A DNA stretch of 64,000 nucleotides from an uncultured Cellvibrionales bacterium (lineage in GTDB: Bacteria; Pseudomonadota; Gammaproteobacteria; Pseudomonadales; Porticoccaceae). The stretch is from positions 1-64,000 of the forward strand of contig CAJXWQ010000004.1 of assembly GCA_913062605.1 (NCBI GenBank). Direction: 5' to 3'. A program made the position numbers and the translations under genes. Below, piece by piece: positions 45,328 through 56,674 of the stretch; positions within the stretch are counted from its first letter, which is position 1; every line of letters starts with the position of its first letter. Below the pieces are notes generated by a model that did not search any database, was not told where the DNA came from, and saw nothing but the letters and a program-made list of their open reading frames with translations.

Positions 45328-45873
45328 CTAGAGGTAGTCCGCCTGAGTGGAATTTAATTTATCTTGAGCTTGTAGGATCATATCCACGAGTTCTCGTACT
45401 GCACCATGACCACCGCTTGCGCTGGTCTGCCATACAGCATTTTCAACGACAAAGTGACGCGCATTTGCCACAGCGACACCCAGTCCCACTTGTCGAATAA
45501 CTGCAACATCCGGGAGGTCGTCTCCAAGGAAGGCAATTTCTTCCATTCGGTAATCGTGAGTCTTCAAAACTTCCTGAAGAGCAACCAGCTTGTCTTCCCT
45601 TCCCTGAACAACGAGGTCAATGCCAAGTTCATTTGCTCTGCGGGCCAGCAGTTCTGAGGAGCGGCCTGTGATTATTCCTACCTTAACTCCATTGCGCTGG
45701 AGTAATTTTATGCCCAATCCGTCCTGGATGTTGAAGGCTTTGAGTTCTTCGCCATTATTGCCGTAGTAGAGGCGTCCATCCGTTAACACACCGTCAACGT
45801 CCAAGAGTAGGAGTCGGATGGCTTTGGCGCGGCTGACCAGTTTTTGGTCGCTGATAGTTTTGGCTGTATTCAT
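45328..45873 (-). CDS. kdsC: KDO-8-phosphate phosphatase
   Basis: HAD-family phosphatase making free KDO for LPS. The 181 residues contain the DxD nucleophile motif LLLDVDGVLTDGRLYYG, GIITGRSSELLARRANELG and the metal site AFLGDDLPDVAVIRQVGLGV. No cap domain, as expected for the tetrameric KdsC type. It follows kdsD by 2 nt and precedes lptC. Confidence 0.97.
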   Translation of the reverse strand: MNTAKTISDQKLVSRAKAIRLLLLDVDGVLTDGRLYYGNNGEELKAFNIQDGLGIKLLQRNGVKVGIITGRSSELLARRANELGIDLVVQGREDKLVALQEVLKTHDYRMEEIAFLGDDLPDVAVIRQVGLGVAVANARHFVVENAVWQTSASGGHGAVRELVDMILQAQDKLNSTQADYL

Positions 45874-45875
45874 CG

Positions 45876-46847
45876 TTACATGACTCCAGAGCGAAGGATG
45901 TCGTGCATGTGTAGTACGCCAATAGGGTGGTGATTTGAGTCCTCTACCACCAGTGCAGAGATTTTGTGATCTTCAATGATCTTTAGTGCTTCTGCGGCTA
46001 ATAGGTCACGGTGTACTGCCATGCAGCCTGATTTGATCAGTTCGCACATTGGGGTGTTGTTTATATCGATATTATTATCTACAGCCCGGCGTAAGTCGCC
46101 ATCAGTGAAGACCCCTTGCAGCTCTCCGGCATCGTTAACAACAGTAGTCATGCCGAAACCTTTAGTTGTCATTTCTAACAGTGCATTCCGAAGTGGGGCG
46201 TCAATGCTCACCTGGGGCAATTCATCACCGCTGTGCATGATATCTTCTACTTTGAGCAGCAGTTTGCGGCCTAGAGCGCCGCCGGGATGGGAGAAGGCGA
46301 AATCTTCAGCGGTAAAGCCTCGGGCTTCTAGGAGGGCGATAGCTAGAGCATCGCCCATTACCAGTGTTGCTGTGGTGCTGGTGGTGGGAGCAAGCCCCAA
46401 GGGGCAGGCTTCACAGGGCACTTGTACGTCTAAATGAGATTCCGATGCTTCGGCTAGGGAGGACTCAGGATTGCCGGTCATGCTAATTAGCGGTATACCC
46501 ATGCGTTTGATCAGAGGTAGTAATGTAACAACTTCTGCTGTTGTTCCAGAGTTGGACAGCGCCAGCACAATATCGGTTTCAGTAATCATGCCTATATCAC
46601 CGTGGCTGGCTTCGCCAGGGTGAACAAAAAATGAGGGGGTGCCAGTGCTGGCGAGGGTTGCCGCAATTTTTCGACCAATATGGCCAGATTTTCCCATGCC
46701 TGTGACCACTACCCGTCCAGAACATTGGAGTATCAGTTCACAGGCAAGCGTGAAATCATCACCGATTCTTTGTTCCAGCAAATCTACGGCCTGTGCCTCC
46801 ATTCGTATGGTGCGGCGGGCTACTTCTGCAAAGTTACTGGAGATCAT
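45876..46847 (-). CDS. kdsD: Arabinose-5-phosphate isomerase
   Basis: Converts ribulose-5-phosphate to arabinose-5-phosphate, the KDO precursor. The 323-residue protein has a SIS domain (about 40-180, VVTGMGKSGHIGRKIAATLA, LALSNSGTTAEVV) and two C-terminal CBS domains (about 205-322, VEDIMHSGDELPQVSID, VFTDGDLRRAVDNN). It is followed directly by kdsC. Confidence 0.97.
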   Translation of the reverse strand: MISSNFAEVARRTIRMEAQAVDLLEQRIGDDFTLACELILQCSGRVVVTGMGKSGHIGRKIAATLASTGTPSFFVHPGEASHGDIGMITETDIVLALSNSGTTAEVVTLLPLIKRMGIPLISMTGNPESSLAEASESHLDVQVPCEACPLGLAPTTSTTATLVMGDALAIALLEARGFTAEDFAFSHPGGALGRKLLLKVEDIMHSGDELPQVSIDAPLRNALLEMTTKGFGMTTVVNDAGELQGVFTDGDLRRAVDNNIDINNTPMCELIKSGCMAVHRDLLAAEALKIIEDHKISALVVEDSNHHPIGVLHMHDILRSGVM

Positions 46848-46926
46848 TTTGTTCTCGAATATATTTTCATCAGTATACCGACAACCTGTTGTCGCTGTAA
46901 GTGTTGCTGTAAGGCCTGTTGAGTGC

Positions 46927-47922
46927 TTACACTCCGGGAATCAGTGCCACGTAGTAGAGTGCATAGAGCGACAGTAAGGTAATGCCAATTTTTTTTGAAA
47001 GTCTAGCCTGGCGGTGGTTCTTTTTCCCTATCCAGAGTGACCAGGCTATAGCGCCAACTAGTACAAGGGTCATGCCAGACATGGCCAGATAGTCACGATA
47101 AAATACTGCACTGTCCAGTGTGAGCGGGGCAATAATGCCTGGCACGGACATCACTGCCAGCAGATTGAATAAATTTGAGCCAAAAATATTACCTAGGGCA
47201 ATGTCATGATGCCCACGAATTGCACTCATGGCTGAAGCTGCAAGTTCAGGAAGGCTGGTACCAACAGCGACGATGGTTAACCCGATAATTAACTGGCTAA
47301 CGCCAAAAAATTGAGCAATTTCTTTGGCTCCCCATACTAGTGCTTCGGAGCTGATGAGTAGCGCCCCAAGGCCAATTAAAAACCAGAGTATCGCCGTGGC
47401 AGTGGACATGGCTGGTATGGCTTCACCTTCCTCCACGGTCTCTGGGTTTGGGTGGCGTTTTTTGTAGTAAACAGTTATCACCAATAGCGGGGGAATAATC
47501 AGGGCAAGCACAAAGCCTTCTGGTCGGGATAGAGCGCCATCAAAAATAAAGAAGCCAGCTAGTAGGGTGATAGCTAAAAGTACAGGACCTTCTTGCTTGA
47601 GCAGGTGGCTTTGGGTGGGGAGGGGTGCGATGAGTGCGGTGGCTCCCAGTACTAGGCCAATATTGGCCAGGTTTGATCCGATGGCATTACCCACTGCCAT
47701 ATCGCCAGCTTCTTTTAGAGCGGCGTTAATCGCAACAATGATTTCTGGGGCTGATGTGCCAATGGAGACAATCGTGAGACCGATAACAAGTGGTGAAATA
47801 CCAAAGTTTTTTGCAGCGCCAGCGCTACCAGCCACAAACCGGTCGGCCCCCCAGAGTAGGCCTAGGAGCCCAAATAAAACCCCTAGTGCTGCAGGTGCCA
47901 GAGTCTCCATGGTGGTGTTCAT
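46927..47922 (-). CDS. yrbG: Calcium/sodium antiporter, YrbG family
   Basis: Inner-membrane cation/Ca2+ exchanger. The 331 residues show two inverted repeats with the ion-binding motifs TIVSIGTSAPEIIVAINAA and TIVAVGTSLPELAASAMSA, plus NAIGSNLANIGLVLG and NIFGSNLFNLLAVMS, over about ten membrane helices. It heads the yrbG-kdsD-kdsC-lpt block. Its start (47922) has GAGG too close; ATG 47910 is an alternative. It is divergent from mlaC, with a 182-nt gap. Confidence 0.93.
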   Translation of the reverse strand: MNTTMETLAPAALGVLFGLLGLLWGADRFVAGSAGAAKNFGISPLVIGLTIVSIGTSAPEIIVAINAALKEAGDMAVGNAIGSNLANIGLVLGATALIAPLPTQSHLLKQEGPVLLAITLLAGFFIFDGALSRPEGFVLALIIPPLLVITVYYKKRHPNPETVEEGEAIPAMSTATAILWFLIGLGALLISSEALVWGAKEIAQFFGVSQLIIGLTIVAVGTSLPELAASAMSAIRGHHDIALGNIFGSNLFNLLAVMSVPGIIAPLTLDSAVFYRDYLAMSGMTLVLVGAIAWSLWIGKKNHRQARLSKKIGITLLSLYALYYVALIPGV

Positions 47923-47959
47923 TCCTCAGTAAGTGTAGTGGCCGGGATTGTATAGAATG

Positions 47960-47988
47960 TTTCGTAAATTGGTGCGCAATGGTATAGT
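47960..47988 (+). promoter_or_regulatory. Probable sigma-70 promoter of mlaC-ibaG
   Basis: TTTCGT (47960-47965), 17-nt spacer, TATAGT (47983-47988), then a GC-rich discriminator, in the 182-nt divergent region between yrbG and mlaC. The mlaC start codon is 116 nt downstream. Confidence 0.45.
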
Positions 47989-48104
47989 GCCCGCCATTCG
48001 AAGTCAGCTGTTTTTGGCACTCTACCCGCGGTCTATGGTCAAACAGCCTGTGGGGCTCTTAGTAGAGGCTGTGCCACCGATATGAATTTTAGAGAGGAGC
48101 TCTA

Positions 48105-48728
48105 ATGCGTTGTGTATGGGTACGTTCAACAATAATGGCACTGTTTTTGGCGGCAGCTGGCGGTGTTTGGGCTGCAGATGTCGAAGTGCCAAAATTGACT
48201 CCTCATCAGGTGGTGGAGTCAGTAACCGATCAGCTGATCAAGGAAATTGCGGTTCATCGAGACACCTTTGCTGAAAATCCAGAGCCTTTTTTTGAAGCAC
48301 TGGATGGGCTTTTGGGGGAAGTCATTGACTTCAGCTGGATTGCCTACCGAGTGATGGGGTCTTATGGTAAGCAGGCTACAGCGGAGCAGCGTACACGGTT
48401 TGCCAGTACATTCCGCTGTGAGTTAATTGAAACCTATGGTCGAGGGTTGGTCGCTTATGGTGACCAGTCTATTGTCGTGTTGCCACCAACAGACGATATC
48501 AATGGCCAGCGTCGGGTAACCGTTACGCAGGAAATTCGTGGCGACGATGGGGTCTTCCCGCTGGCTTATTCAATGGGTTTGAATAAAGATGGCCGGTGGA
48601 GGGTGACTAATGTGGTGATTAATGGCATTAATCTAGGAAAAACCTTCCGCAATCAATTTTTACAGAGAGCCCAAAAGTTTGACGGCAATATTGATCAGAT
48701 TATCGACAATTGGTCATCAAAAGGTTGA
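48105..48728 (+). CDS. mlaC: Periplasmic phospholipid-binding protein MlaC, without the rest of the Mla operon
   Basis: MlaC shuttles phospholipids between the outer-membrane MlaA complex and the inner-membrane MlaFEDB transporter. The 207-residue precursor has a signal peptide (about 1-23, MALFLAAAGGVWA) and the full Tol-Tol-Ttg2 domain, including VIDFSWIAYRVMGSYGKQA, FRCELIETYGRGLVAY and WRVTNVVINGINLGKTFRNQ. AGAGGAG precedes the ATG. mlaF, mlaE and mlaD would normally stand between yrbG and mlaC and mlaB between mlaC and ibaG, but the gaps are only 182 and 23 nt. The partner proteins must be elsewhere or missing. Confidence 0.93.
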   Translation: MRCVWVRSTIMALFLAAAGGVWAADVEVPKLTPHQVVESVTDQLIKEIAVHRDTFAENPEPFFEALDGLLGEVIDFSWIAYRVMGSYGKQATAEQRTRFASTFRCELIETYGRGLVAYGDQSIVVLPPTDDINGQRRVTVTQEIRGDDGVFPLAYSMGLNKDGRWRVTNVVINGINLGKTFRNQFLQRAQKFDGNIDQIIDNWSSKG

Positions 48729-48751
48729 GTTAAAAACCTGAGATTAAAATC

Positions 48752-48982
48752 ATGCATCCTGATGATGTAAAAAAGCTCCTCCTTGCCAATCTGGCTGACT
48801 GTGAGGTGTCTGTAGACGGTGATGGTCGCCATTTTGATATTACGGTAGTCGGTAGTCTCTTTGCTGGCCTTCGCCCTGTGCAGCGTCAGCAAAAAGTTTA
48901 TGCTGTGCTTCAGGATGAAATTTCTGCGGGTACTATTCATGCTGTAAACATGAAAACCCTGACCCCTGATGAGTGTCAGTAG
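48752..48982 (+). CDS. ibaG: BolA family protein IbaG
   Basis: A 76-residue BolA/IbaG-type protein, probably an iron-sulfur partner of monothiol glutaredoxin. It has a DDVKKLLLANLADCEVSVDG start, HFDITVVGSLFAGLRPVQRQ (the conserved helix-turn region with V/F-RQ) and IHAVNMKTLTPDE with the C-terminal ligand His. It follows mlaC by 23 nt and precedes murA, as in E. coli and Pseudomonas. Confidence 0.94.
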   Translation: MHPDDVKKLLLANLADCEVSVDGDGRHFDITVVGSLFAGLRPVQRQQKVYAVLQDEISAGTIHAVNMKTLTPDECQ

Positions 48983-49074
48983 TAACGTACTCACGGGTGT
49001 GCTCATGGGTTTTTCAGAAACACATCTCTGCTCTAATTAGTCAGAATCTTCCCCTCGATATACAAGGGTTATGA

Positions 49075-50337
<1,263 letters not shown>

Positions 50338-50385
50338 GTAATAGGCTGGTTAGATCGTTAGGCAGCTTGGAAGATTGAGGGCATT

Positions 50386-51009
50386 ATGCAAATTACTATC
50401 GCGCTGACCAAGGGGCGAATTTTAAAAGAAACCCTGCCGATGTTGGCTCTTGCGGGCATTGAGCCCCTTGAGGATATCAGTGCCAGTCGAAAGCTATTGT
50501 TTGATACGAGTCAAACCGGTGTGCGCTTACTGGTGTTGCGAGGTTCCGATGTGCCCACTTATGTCCAGTTCGGGGCAGCGGATCTTGGTGTGGCGGGCAA
50601 GGACACCTTGCTTGAGCACGGTGGTGATGGTCTCTACGAGCCACTGGATCTGGGTATTGCGGGTTGCCGGTTGATGACGGCGGGTATTGCCGGCGATTCG
50701 CCAAAGGAAGGGCGTATCCGTGTGGCGACGAAATACGTCAATATCGCGCGTCGCTTTTATGCCGAGCAGGGGCGTCAGGTTGATATTATCAAGCTGTATG
50801 GTGCCATGGAGCTGGCTCCCATCATGGCGCTAGCCGACGAGATCGTAGATATTGTCGATACGGGCAATACCCTCAAGGCCAATGGGCTTGAAGCGAGGGA
50901 CGTTATCGCAGATGTCAGCTCGCGTATCATCGTTAACAAAGCGGCAATGAAAATGAAGCACCAGGCTATCCAGAAGATCGTTGAAGACCTGCGTGAAGCG
51001 GTTGGTTAA
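50386..51009 (+). CDS. hisG: ATP phosphoribosyltransferase, short form
   Basis: First step of histidine synthesis. The 207 residues comprise only the catalytic domains ([47 protein letters not shown]). The C-terminal regulatory ACT-like domain of the roughly 300-residue long form is absent. Short HisG enzymes work with HisZ, which is not in the window. GAGGG precedes the ATG. The stop lies 5 nt before hisD, so hisG-hisD-hisC form an operon after murA. Confidence 0.97.
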   Translation: MQITIALTKGRILKETLPMLALAGIEPLEDISASRKLLFDTSQTGVRLLVLRGSDVPTYVQFGAADLGVAGKDTLLEHGGDGLYEPLDLGIAGCRLMTAGIAGDSPKEGRIRVATKYVNIARRFYAEQGRQVDIIKLYGAMELAPIMALADEIVDIVDTGNTLKANGLEARDVIADVSSRIIVNKAAMKMKHQAIQKIVEDLREAVG

Positions 51010-51014
51010 TAGCC

Positions 51015-52328
51015 ATGTCTAGCCGGTCGATTGATATTAAACGGTTGTCCTATGCGGACATCAATTTCGATGCCCAGTTGGGAGCACTGCTGGCTTGGGA
51101 AAATGTTTCCGACAGTCGTGTGGGACAGGTTGTTGACGATGTGTTGGCGGATATCCGTCAATGGGGTGATCAAGCACTGGTTGATTACACTAACCGTTTT
51201 GATCGACGGAAGGTTAGCAGTATGGCCGAGCTGGAGGTGTCTACAGAAGATATCCAGCAGGCGCTAGCAAGTATTACTGATACTGAAAGGCAGTCACTGG
51301 AAGTAGCGGCTGAGCGAATAAGTCATTATCACCAGCATCAGAAACAAGAATCTTGGAATTACCGAGAAGCCGATGGCACCTTGCTGGGGCAGCAAATAAC
51401 ACCGTTGGATCGGGTAGGTATTTATGTGCCTGGTGGTAAAGCAAGTTACCCTTCTTCTGTTTTGATGAATGCATTGCCTGCCAAAGTGGCAGGCGTGAGT
51501 GAAATAGTGATGGTTGTTCCTGCACCGGAAGGCGAGCTGAGCCCGCTGGTGTTAGCTGCTGCTGCTATTGCAGGTGTTGACCGTGTATTCACTGTGGGCG
51601 GTGCCCAGGCTATAGGCGCGTTGGCCTTTGGTACTGAGTCAGTGCCACGTGTTGATAAAATTGTCGGCCCTGGCAACATTTATGTGGCGACAGCAAAGCG
51701 GGCAGTGTTTGGTTCGGTTGGTCTGGATATGGTGGCTGGGCCATCAGAAATTTTGGTGGTTTGTGATGGTGAAACCGATCCTGATTGGATTGCCATGGAT
51801 CTTTTTTCTCAGGCGGAGCACGATGAAGACGCACAGTCTATTTTGGTCAGTCCCGATGCTAGTTTTCTGGATCGCGTGAAAGCCAGTATGGAGAATTTGC
51901 TACCGACTATGGAGCGGGCGGGCATTATTCGTGCCGCACTGGAAAATCGAAGCGCCCTGATTGCGGTTGTAGATATGTCTGAGGCGGTGGATTTGATAAA
52001 CCGAATTGCACCAGAGCACTTGGAGTTGTCTGTGGCAGACCCTGAGTCATGGTTGCCTGAGATTCGTCATGCAGGCGCCATCTTTATGGGGCGTTACACA
52101 GCAGAAGCACTGGGTGACTACTGCGCGGGTCCCAACCATGTGTTGCCCACGTCTGCTACAGCGAGGTTTTCATCGCCGCTGGGTGTTTACGACTTTCAGA
52201 AACGCACATCGATCATTATGTGTTCTGCGGACGGTGCTTCGACACTGGGTAAGACGGCTTCCGTTTTGGCTCGTGGCGAAACCTTTACTGCTCACGCACG
52301 TTCTGCGGAATATCGAATTAAAGACTGA
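51015..52328 (+). CDS. hisD: Histidinol dehydrogenase
   Basis: Zinc enzyme that oxidises histidinol twice to histidine with NAD+. The 437 residues show [37 protein letters not shown], the Zn ligands in [13 protein letters not shown], the catalytic Glu/His in [12 protein letters not shown] and the [17 protein letters not shown] region. It starts 5 nt after hisG and ends 32 nt before hisC. Confidence 0.98.
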   Translation: MSSRSIDIKRLSYADINFDAQLGALLAWENVSDSRVGQVVDDVLADIRQWGDQALVDYTNRFDRRKVSSMAELEVSTEDIQQALASITDTERQSLEVAAERISHYHQHQKQESWNYREADGTLLGQQITPLDRVGIYVPGGKASYPSSVLMNALPAKVAGVSEIVMVVPAPEGELSPLVLAAAAIAGVDRVFTVGGAQAIGALAFGTESVPRVDKIVGPGNIYVATAKRAVFGSVGLDMVAGPSEILVVCDGETDPDWIAMDLFSQAEHDEDAQSILVSPDASFLDRVKASMENLLPTMERAGIIRAALENRSALIAVVDMSEAVDLINRIAPEHLELSVADPESWLPEIRHAGAIFMGRYTAEALGDYCAGPNHVLPTSATARFSSPLGVYDFQKRTSIIMCSADGASTLGKTASVLARGETFTAHARSAEYRIKD

Positions 52329-52360
52329 CGGGTCACGTCTAAATTTTTTACAGGAAGGAT

Positions 52361-53431
52361 ATGTCCGGCAATAAGTACTGGAGCAAAATTGTCAGCGAGC
52401 TGGACCCTTATGTGCCCGGTGAACAGCCGAAGCTGTCAAATTTGGTCAAGCTAAACACTAACGAAAACCCCTATGGCCCATCGCCTAAAGTGTTGGATGC
52501 TATATCAGCATCGCTTGATGAAGATCTCCGTTTGTACCCTGATCCCAATGGGGACATTCTGAAGCAGGCAATCGCCAGGTTTTATGGCTTGAACACAAGT
52601 CAGATATTTTTGGGGAATGGCTCTGATGAGGTTCTTGCGCATATCTTTCAGGCGCTGTTAAAGCACAAGCATCCTATCCTGTTTCCTGACATCACTTATA
52701 GTTTCTATCCGGTATATTGTGGCTTGTATCAGGTTCCATACGAGCTTGTGCCATTGGCTGAGGATTTAACACTTCAGGTTGACGACTACAAAAAGGCTAA
52801 TGGCGGTATTATTTTCCCCAACCCCAATGCGCCAACCGGTCGGTTGTTGCCACTGGCTGATATAGATGCATTGTTACAGCACAATCAGGAATCTGTGGTG
52901 GTAGTGGATGAGGCCTATATCGACTTCGGTGGTGAAAGTGCTATCACGTTAGTTGATCGTTACCCCAATCTCTTGGTGATCCAGACGCTATCAAAATCCC
53001 GATCGCTGGCAGGTTTGAGGGTCGGGTTTGCCATAGGTCAGCCGTTGCTAATTGAGGCGTTGGAGCGGGTAAAAAATAGTTTTAACTCCTATCCATTGGA
53101 TCGGCTCGCCATGGTTGGTGGTGTCGCGGCATTTGACGATAAGGGTTATTTTCAGGAGACCTGCGAGGCGGTGATTGACAGTCGGGAGCAGCTGTCATCA
53201 GAGCTGAGTGCTCTGGGGTTTCAAGTACTACCTTCGGCGGCCAATTTCGTATTTGTGACCCACCCTAAATACAAAGCTGCTGATTTATCTGCAGAGCTTC
53301 GTGAGCAGGGTGTCATTGTTCGTCACTTTAAGCAGGCTCGAATTGATCAGTATTTACGTATAACGATTGGGCGCCCCGAGCAAAACAAGCAATTGCTGGA
53401 TGTGCTTGCTGTGTTGATGGGGCATTTGTAG
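52361..53431 (+). CDS. hisC: Histidinol-phosphate aminotransferase
   Basis: PLP enzyme that converts imidazole acetol phosphate to histidinol phosphate. The 356-residue fold-type I protein has [58 protein letters not shown] and the PLP lysine in [26 protein letters not shown] precedes the ATG. Third gene of hisG-hisD-hisC. Confidence 0.96.
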   Translation: MSGNKYWSKIVSELDPYVPGEQPKLSNLVKLNTNENPYGPSPKVLDAISASLDEDLRLYPDPNGDILKQAIARFYGLNTSQIFLGNGSDEVLAHIFQALLKHKHPILFPDITYSFYPVYCGLYQVPYELVPLAEDLTLQVDDYKKANGGIIFPNPNAPTGRLLPLADIDALLQHNQESVVVVDEAYIDFGGESAITLVDRYPNLLVIQTLSKSRSLAGLRVGFAIGQPLLIEALERVKNSFNSYPLDRLAMVGGVAAFDDKGYFQETCEAVIDSREQLSSELSALGFQVLPSAANFVFVTHPKYKAADLSAELREQGVIVRHFKQARIDQYLRITIGRPEQNKQLLDVLAVLMGHL

Positions 53432-53479
53432 TTTAGAGGGCTAAGCCTCTTGAGTCGTTATTGGGTTGGTTGATTCGAT

Positions 53480-54634
53480 CTACTCAACACTTGGGCGAGT
53501 ACCCGCGACGGCCATCATGGTACTGCTCTCTCCACCTCTTAGTATGTCGAGCTTAACGGAATCACCTGGTGAAAGGTCAGCAATCATATTCATGCTGCGC
53601 TCGGTATCCAGTACCCAATAATCATTAATGCGGGTAATGATATCTCCGGATTGAAGGCCGGCCAGGTGTGCGGGGCTTCCCCGATAAATGCTGGTGATTA
53701 CTAGGCCAGAGGGTGGGTCGAGGTCGAGTAGAGCTGCTGCTTGTCTTGTCAGGGGGCGAGCTTCTACGCCCAGCCATCCTCGAATTACCCGGCCATGCTT
53801 CACAATATCCTCAAGAACCTTGATGGCAGTATTCCCGGGAATGGCAAAGCCGATACCCACTGAATACCCTGTGCGATCCAAAATAGCTGAGTTAATACCT
53901 AACAGGTTGCCGTAGGCATCGACCAGGGCGCCGCCTGAATTACCTGGATTAATGGCGGCATCGGTCTGAATAAAATTTTCAAACGTGTTTAGCCCTAGTC
54001 CATTGCGGCCAGTCGCACTGATAATCCCCTGAGAGACAGACTGCCCTACTCCAAATGGGTTGCCAATGGCGAGGACAACATCGCCCACTTTTATTTGGTT
54101 GGGGTCACCAATGCTGATGGGTGTGAGTTGGTCGAGATCCGCTTTGAGTACTGCCAGGTCAGTTTCCGGGTCTTTGCCAACCACTTGAACGAGGGCTTCG
54201 CGACCATCCTGTAGCTGAATCACAATTTCATCGGCATTTTCGACGACATGATTGTTCGTCAATACATAGCCGTCAGCAGTAATAATTACGCCCGACCCCA
54301 GTGATGACTGCATACGCTGTTGCTGTGGGAGGTTGCTGCTGTTAAAGAAGCGCTGGAAAAAGGGGTCATCCAGAAGGGGGTGGCGAGACCGTGTTAATGT
54401 TTTTCGGGTGTAGATGTTCACTACCGAGGGTGATGCGCGGCGAACAGCTGATGCGTAGGAGGCCGGCCCCGCCCATTCGGTATTGGCTTCTGGTGATAAG
54501 TCAGCCGTTTCCAAATCGCTGTGGTTGTTAAGTCCTTCTGGGAAAAGCAGCAAGATAACTGCTGCCGCCAGAAGGCCTGCAATGGCGGGCCAGCTTATAT
54601 AGCGCAATATCCGGAAGATAGTGGACACTGCCAC
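53480..54634 (-). CDS. degS: Membrane-anchored periplasmic serine protease, DegS/AlgW type
   Basis: Envelope-stress protease that starts sigma-E release by cutting the anti-sigma factor. The 384 residues have an N-terminal membrane anchor (about 12-31), a trypsin-like domain with His in TNNHVVENADEIV, Asp in DPETDLAVLKAD and Ser in NPGNSGGALVDAYGN, then one PDZ domain (about 275-375). One PDZ plus a membrane anchor separates it from DegP. It faces hisC convergently. In Pseudomonas the same place holds algW. Confidence 0.95.
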   Translation of the reverse strand: MAVSTIFRILRYISWPAIAGLLAAAVILLLFPEGLNNHSDLETADLSPEANTEWAGPASYASAVRRASPSVVNIYTRKTLTRSRHPLLDDPFFQRFFNSSNLPQQQRMQSSLGSGVIITADGYVLTNNHVVENADEIVIQLQDGREALVQVVGKDPETDLAVLKADLDQLTPISIGDPNQIKVGDVVLAIGNPFGVGQSVSQGIISATGRNGLGLNTFENFIQTDAAINPGNSGGALVDAYGNLLGINSAILDRTGYSVGIGFAIPGNTAIKVLEDIVKHGRVIRGWLGVEARPLTRQAAALLDLDPPSGLVITSIYRGSPAHLAGLQSGDIITRINDYWVLDTERSMNMIADLSPGDSVKLDILRGGESSTMMAVAGTRPSVE

Positions 54635-54767
54635 CTCCTATCATTTATCTGGTGGCCATTATGGCATAAAGCGTTAAGGGGCACGGGCAGAGGGGTGGGT
54701 GTGACACTAATTTGAACAAGCCTCATGCCTGAGATCGGTTCAGGTGGCGGTCTATCGTTGTGAAGTC

Positions 54768-55283
54768 TTAGCTTACCTTGAGTGTTGGGTCTTCCTCATC
54801 ATCACTGATGTTTTCTGTCGCATCATTGGTAGCTTTCAAGTGTGCTGCTTCGAGCGTTTGAGCTTCATCATTCAGGCCGTACTTTTCACTGAGTACTCCG
54901 CCGGGAACCTTAGGTGCATAGTCTTTTGGGGGCTCTGGTGTATCCCCTGATATCAGGTTGCTATTGCTTTCGTGTCGGCCAAAGCCTGCATCGATCAATT
55001 GTCGACTGATTTCAGGGTTCGTGAGGCGCATAGCGCTGGTGGCGAGATGCTCGTGAACATCCCGATAGCTGTGGGACAGGTTGCTAATCAACTCGGAAGT
55101 TTTCGTAAAATGCTCAGTAACCTCCTGTTGATAATCCTTTATTTGGTCCTGAGACTTTTGTAATTGATCTTCCAGGTCCTTGCGCTCTCTCGCCTGCGGA
55201 TGAAGAGTGCGAGCCAATACAAAGCCTACAATCAGGCCGACAGCAAGAGATATTAGTCCGATTAGCAATGTTGTGGTGGTCAA
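54768..55283 (-). CDS. zapG: Cell-division/envelope protein ZapG (YhcB, DUF1043)
   Basis: A small inner-membrane protein with one N-terminal helix (LLIGLISLAVGLIVGFVLAR), a coiled coil (about 30-85, KDLEDQLQKSQDQIKDYQQE) and a hydrophilic, acidic tail. The frame extends to 55421, but GGAGG placed 7 nt before TTG 55283 indicates a 171-residue product starting MTTTTLLIGLI, with the membrane helix right at the N-terminus. It is divergent from zapE. Its role is in coordinating envelope growth and division, by homology to E. coli YhcB. Confidence 0.88.
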   Translation of the reverse strand: MTTTTLLIGLISLAVGLIVGFVLARTLHPQARERKDLEDQLQKSQDQIKDYQQEVTEHFTKTSELISNLSHSYRDVHEHLATSAMRLTNPEISRQLIDAGFGRHESNSNLISGDTPEPPKDYAPKVPGGVLSEKYGLNDEAQTLEAAHLKATNDATENISDDEEDPTLKVS

Positions 55284-55477
55284 GTCATGGCCTCCGTGGA
55301 ATGTGGTTTCTAAATACAATAGCCATAGTCTGAAAGAAGCGAGGGTTTGAGGCAACATCTTTTTAGTGTGAGGTTCCCTTGAGGTGCGTATGTGTTTAAG
55401 TGCTTTCGGGTTGCTAATCAACGAATGCCTCGCTACAGTTCACGCCTAATTGACGTATCTTGTTTATTTAGTGAGCC

Positions 55478-56608
55478 ATGTCCCAGCCTGTCGTATCTAC
55501 ACCTCTGACGCCTGTCCAAAGGTACCAGCATGATCTTCAGCAGGAGGGGTTTAATTATGATGCGTCTCAGGAAGAAGCTGTTTGTTGTCTCCAGTCGCTG
55601 TATGACCGCTTGGTTGCTGATGAGAAGCCAGTTGGCTTGTTGGCAAAGCTGACGGGCAAATTTAAAACCTCTGAACCGGCCGCGCCCATCAAAGGGCTTT
55701 ATTTCTGGGGTGGCGTAGGTCGCGGTAAGACCTATTTAATGGACAACTTTTACGAGAGCCTCCCTTTCGAACAAAAGATGCGTACTCACTTTCATCGCTT
55801 TATGCGGAGAGTGCATCGTGAGCTAAAACAGCTCAAGGGCGAAAAAAATCCATTGGAGAAAGTGGCGGATCGTATTGCCGGCGAGGCCCAGATTATTTGC
55901 TTTGATGAGTTTTTTGTATCGGATATCACCGATGCTATGTTGTTGGGTACACTGCTGGAACATTTGTTTGCTCGGCGGGTAACCTTGGTGGCCACATCCA
56001 ATATTGTTCCGAGCAACCTGTATGAGAATGGCCTTCAGCGCCAACGTTTTTTACCGACCATTGCCTTGCTTAATAAACATACAGATATTATTAATGTGGA
56101 TGGTGGTGTGGATTACCGGCTTCGGGCGCTTGAGCGTGCTGAGCTTTTTCATTCCCCTTTGGGTAAAGCTGCTGATGAAGCGCTAATGTCGACTTTTCAA
56201 GATTTGGCACCTGCGGTAGGAGAGGTGCGAGAGTGTATCTCTATTGAGGTGGAAGGGAGGGCGATCCTTTGCCGCTATGTAGCGGAAGATGTGGTTTGGT
56301 TTGATTTCGGTGTTATTTGTAACATTCCCCGTAGTCAGTACGACTATATAGAGCTGGCCCGCGAGTTCCACGCAGTATTGGTGGGTGGTGTGACGCAGAT
56401 GGGGAGAAAAAATGATGATCAAGCGAGGCGTTTTATCAATATGGTAGATGAGTTCTACGATCGAAACGTAAAGCTGGTTTTATCTGCAGAGGTTGATATG
56501 GGGTCTTTGTATGCTGACGGAGGGCTTGGTTTTGAGTTTCAACGTACTCAGAGTCGGTTATTAGAAATGCAATCTCACGAGTATCTGGCGCGGCCACATC
56601 GCCCCTGA
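55478..56608 (+). CDS. zapE: Cell-division ATPase ZapE (AFG1 family)
   Basis: P-loop ATPase that binds FtsZ. The 376 residues have Walker A YFWGGVGRGKTYLMD, HFHRFMRRVHRELKQL, Walker B IICFDEFFVSDITDA and sensor-1 VTLVATSNIVPSNLYENGL. The length is close to E. coli ZapE (375). It is divergent from zapG and upstream of rplM. Confidence 0.96.
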   Translation: MSQPVVSTPLTPVQRYQHDLQQEGFNYDASQEEAVCCLQSLYDRLVADEKPVGLLAKLTGKFKTSEPAAPIKGLYFWGGVGRGKTYLMDNFYESLPFEQKMRTHFHRFMRRVHRELKQLKGEKNPLEKVADRIAGEAQIICFDEFFVSDITDAMLLGTLLEHLFARRVTLVATSNIVPSNLYENGLQRQRFLPTIALLNKHTDIINVDGGVDYRLRALERAELFHSPLGKAADEALMSTFQDLAPAVGEVRECISIEVEGRAILCRYVAEDVVWFDFGVICNIPRSQYDYIELAREFHAVLVGGVTQMGRKNDDQARRFINMVDEFYDRNVKLVLSAEVDMGSLYADGGLGFEFQRTQSRLLEMQSHEYLARPHRP

Positions 56609-56674
56609 GGGGATGTTTGGTCGCAGCATTTAGAGTAATTGCTTTTTAGGGTGAGAAGCCCCTTGAAAAGTCTC

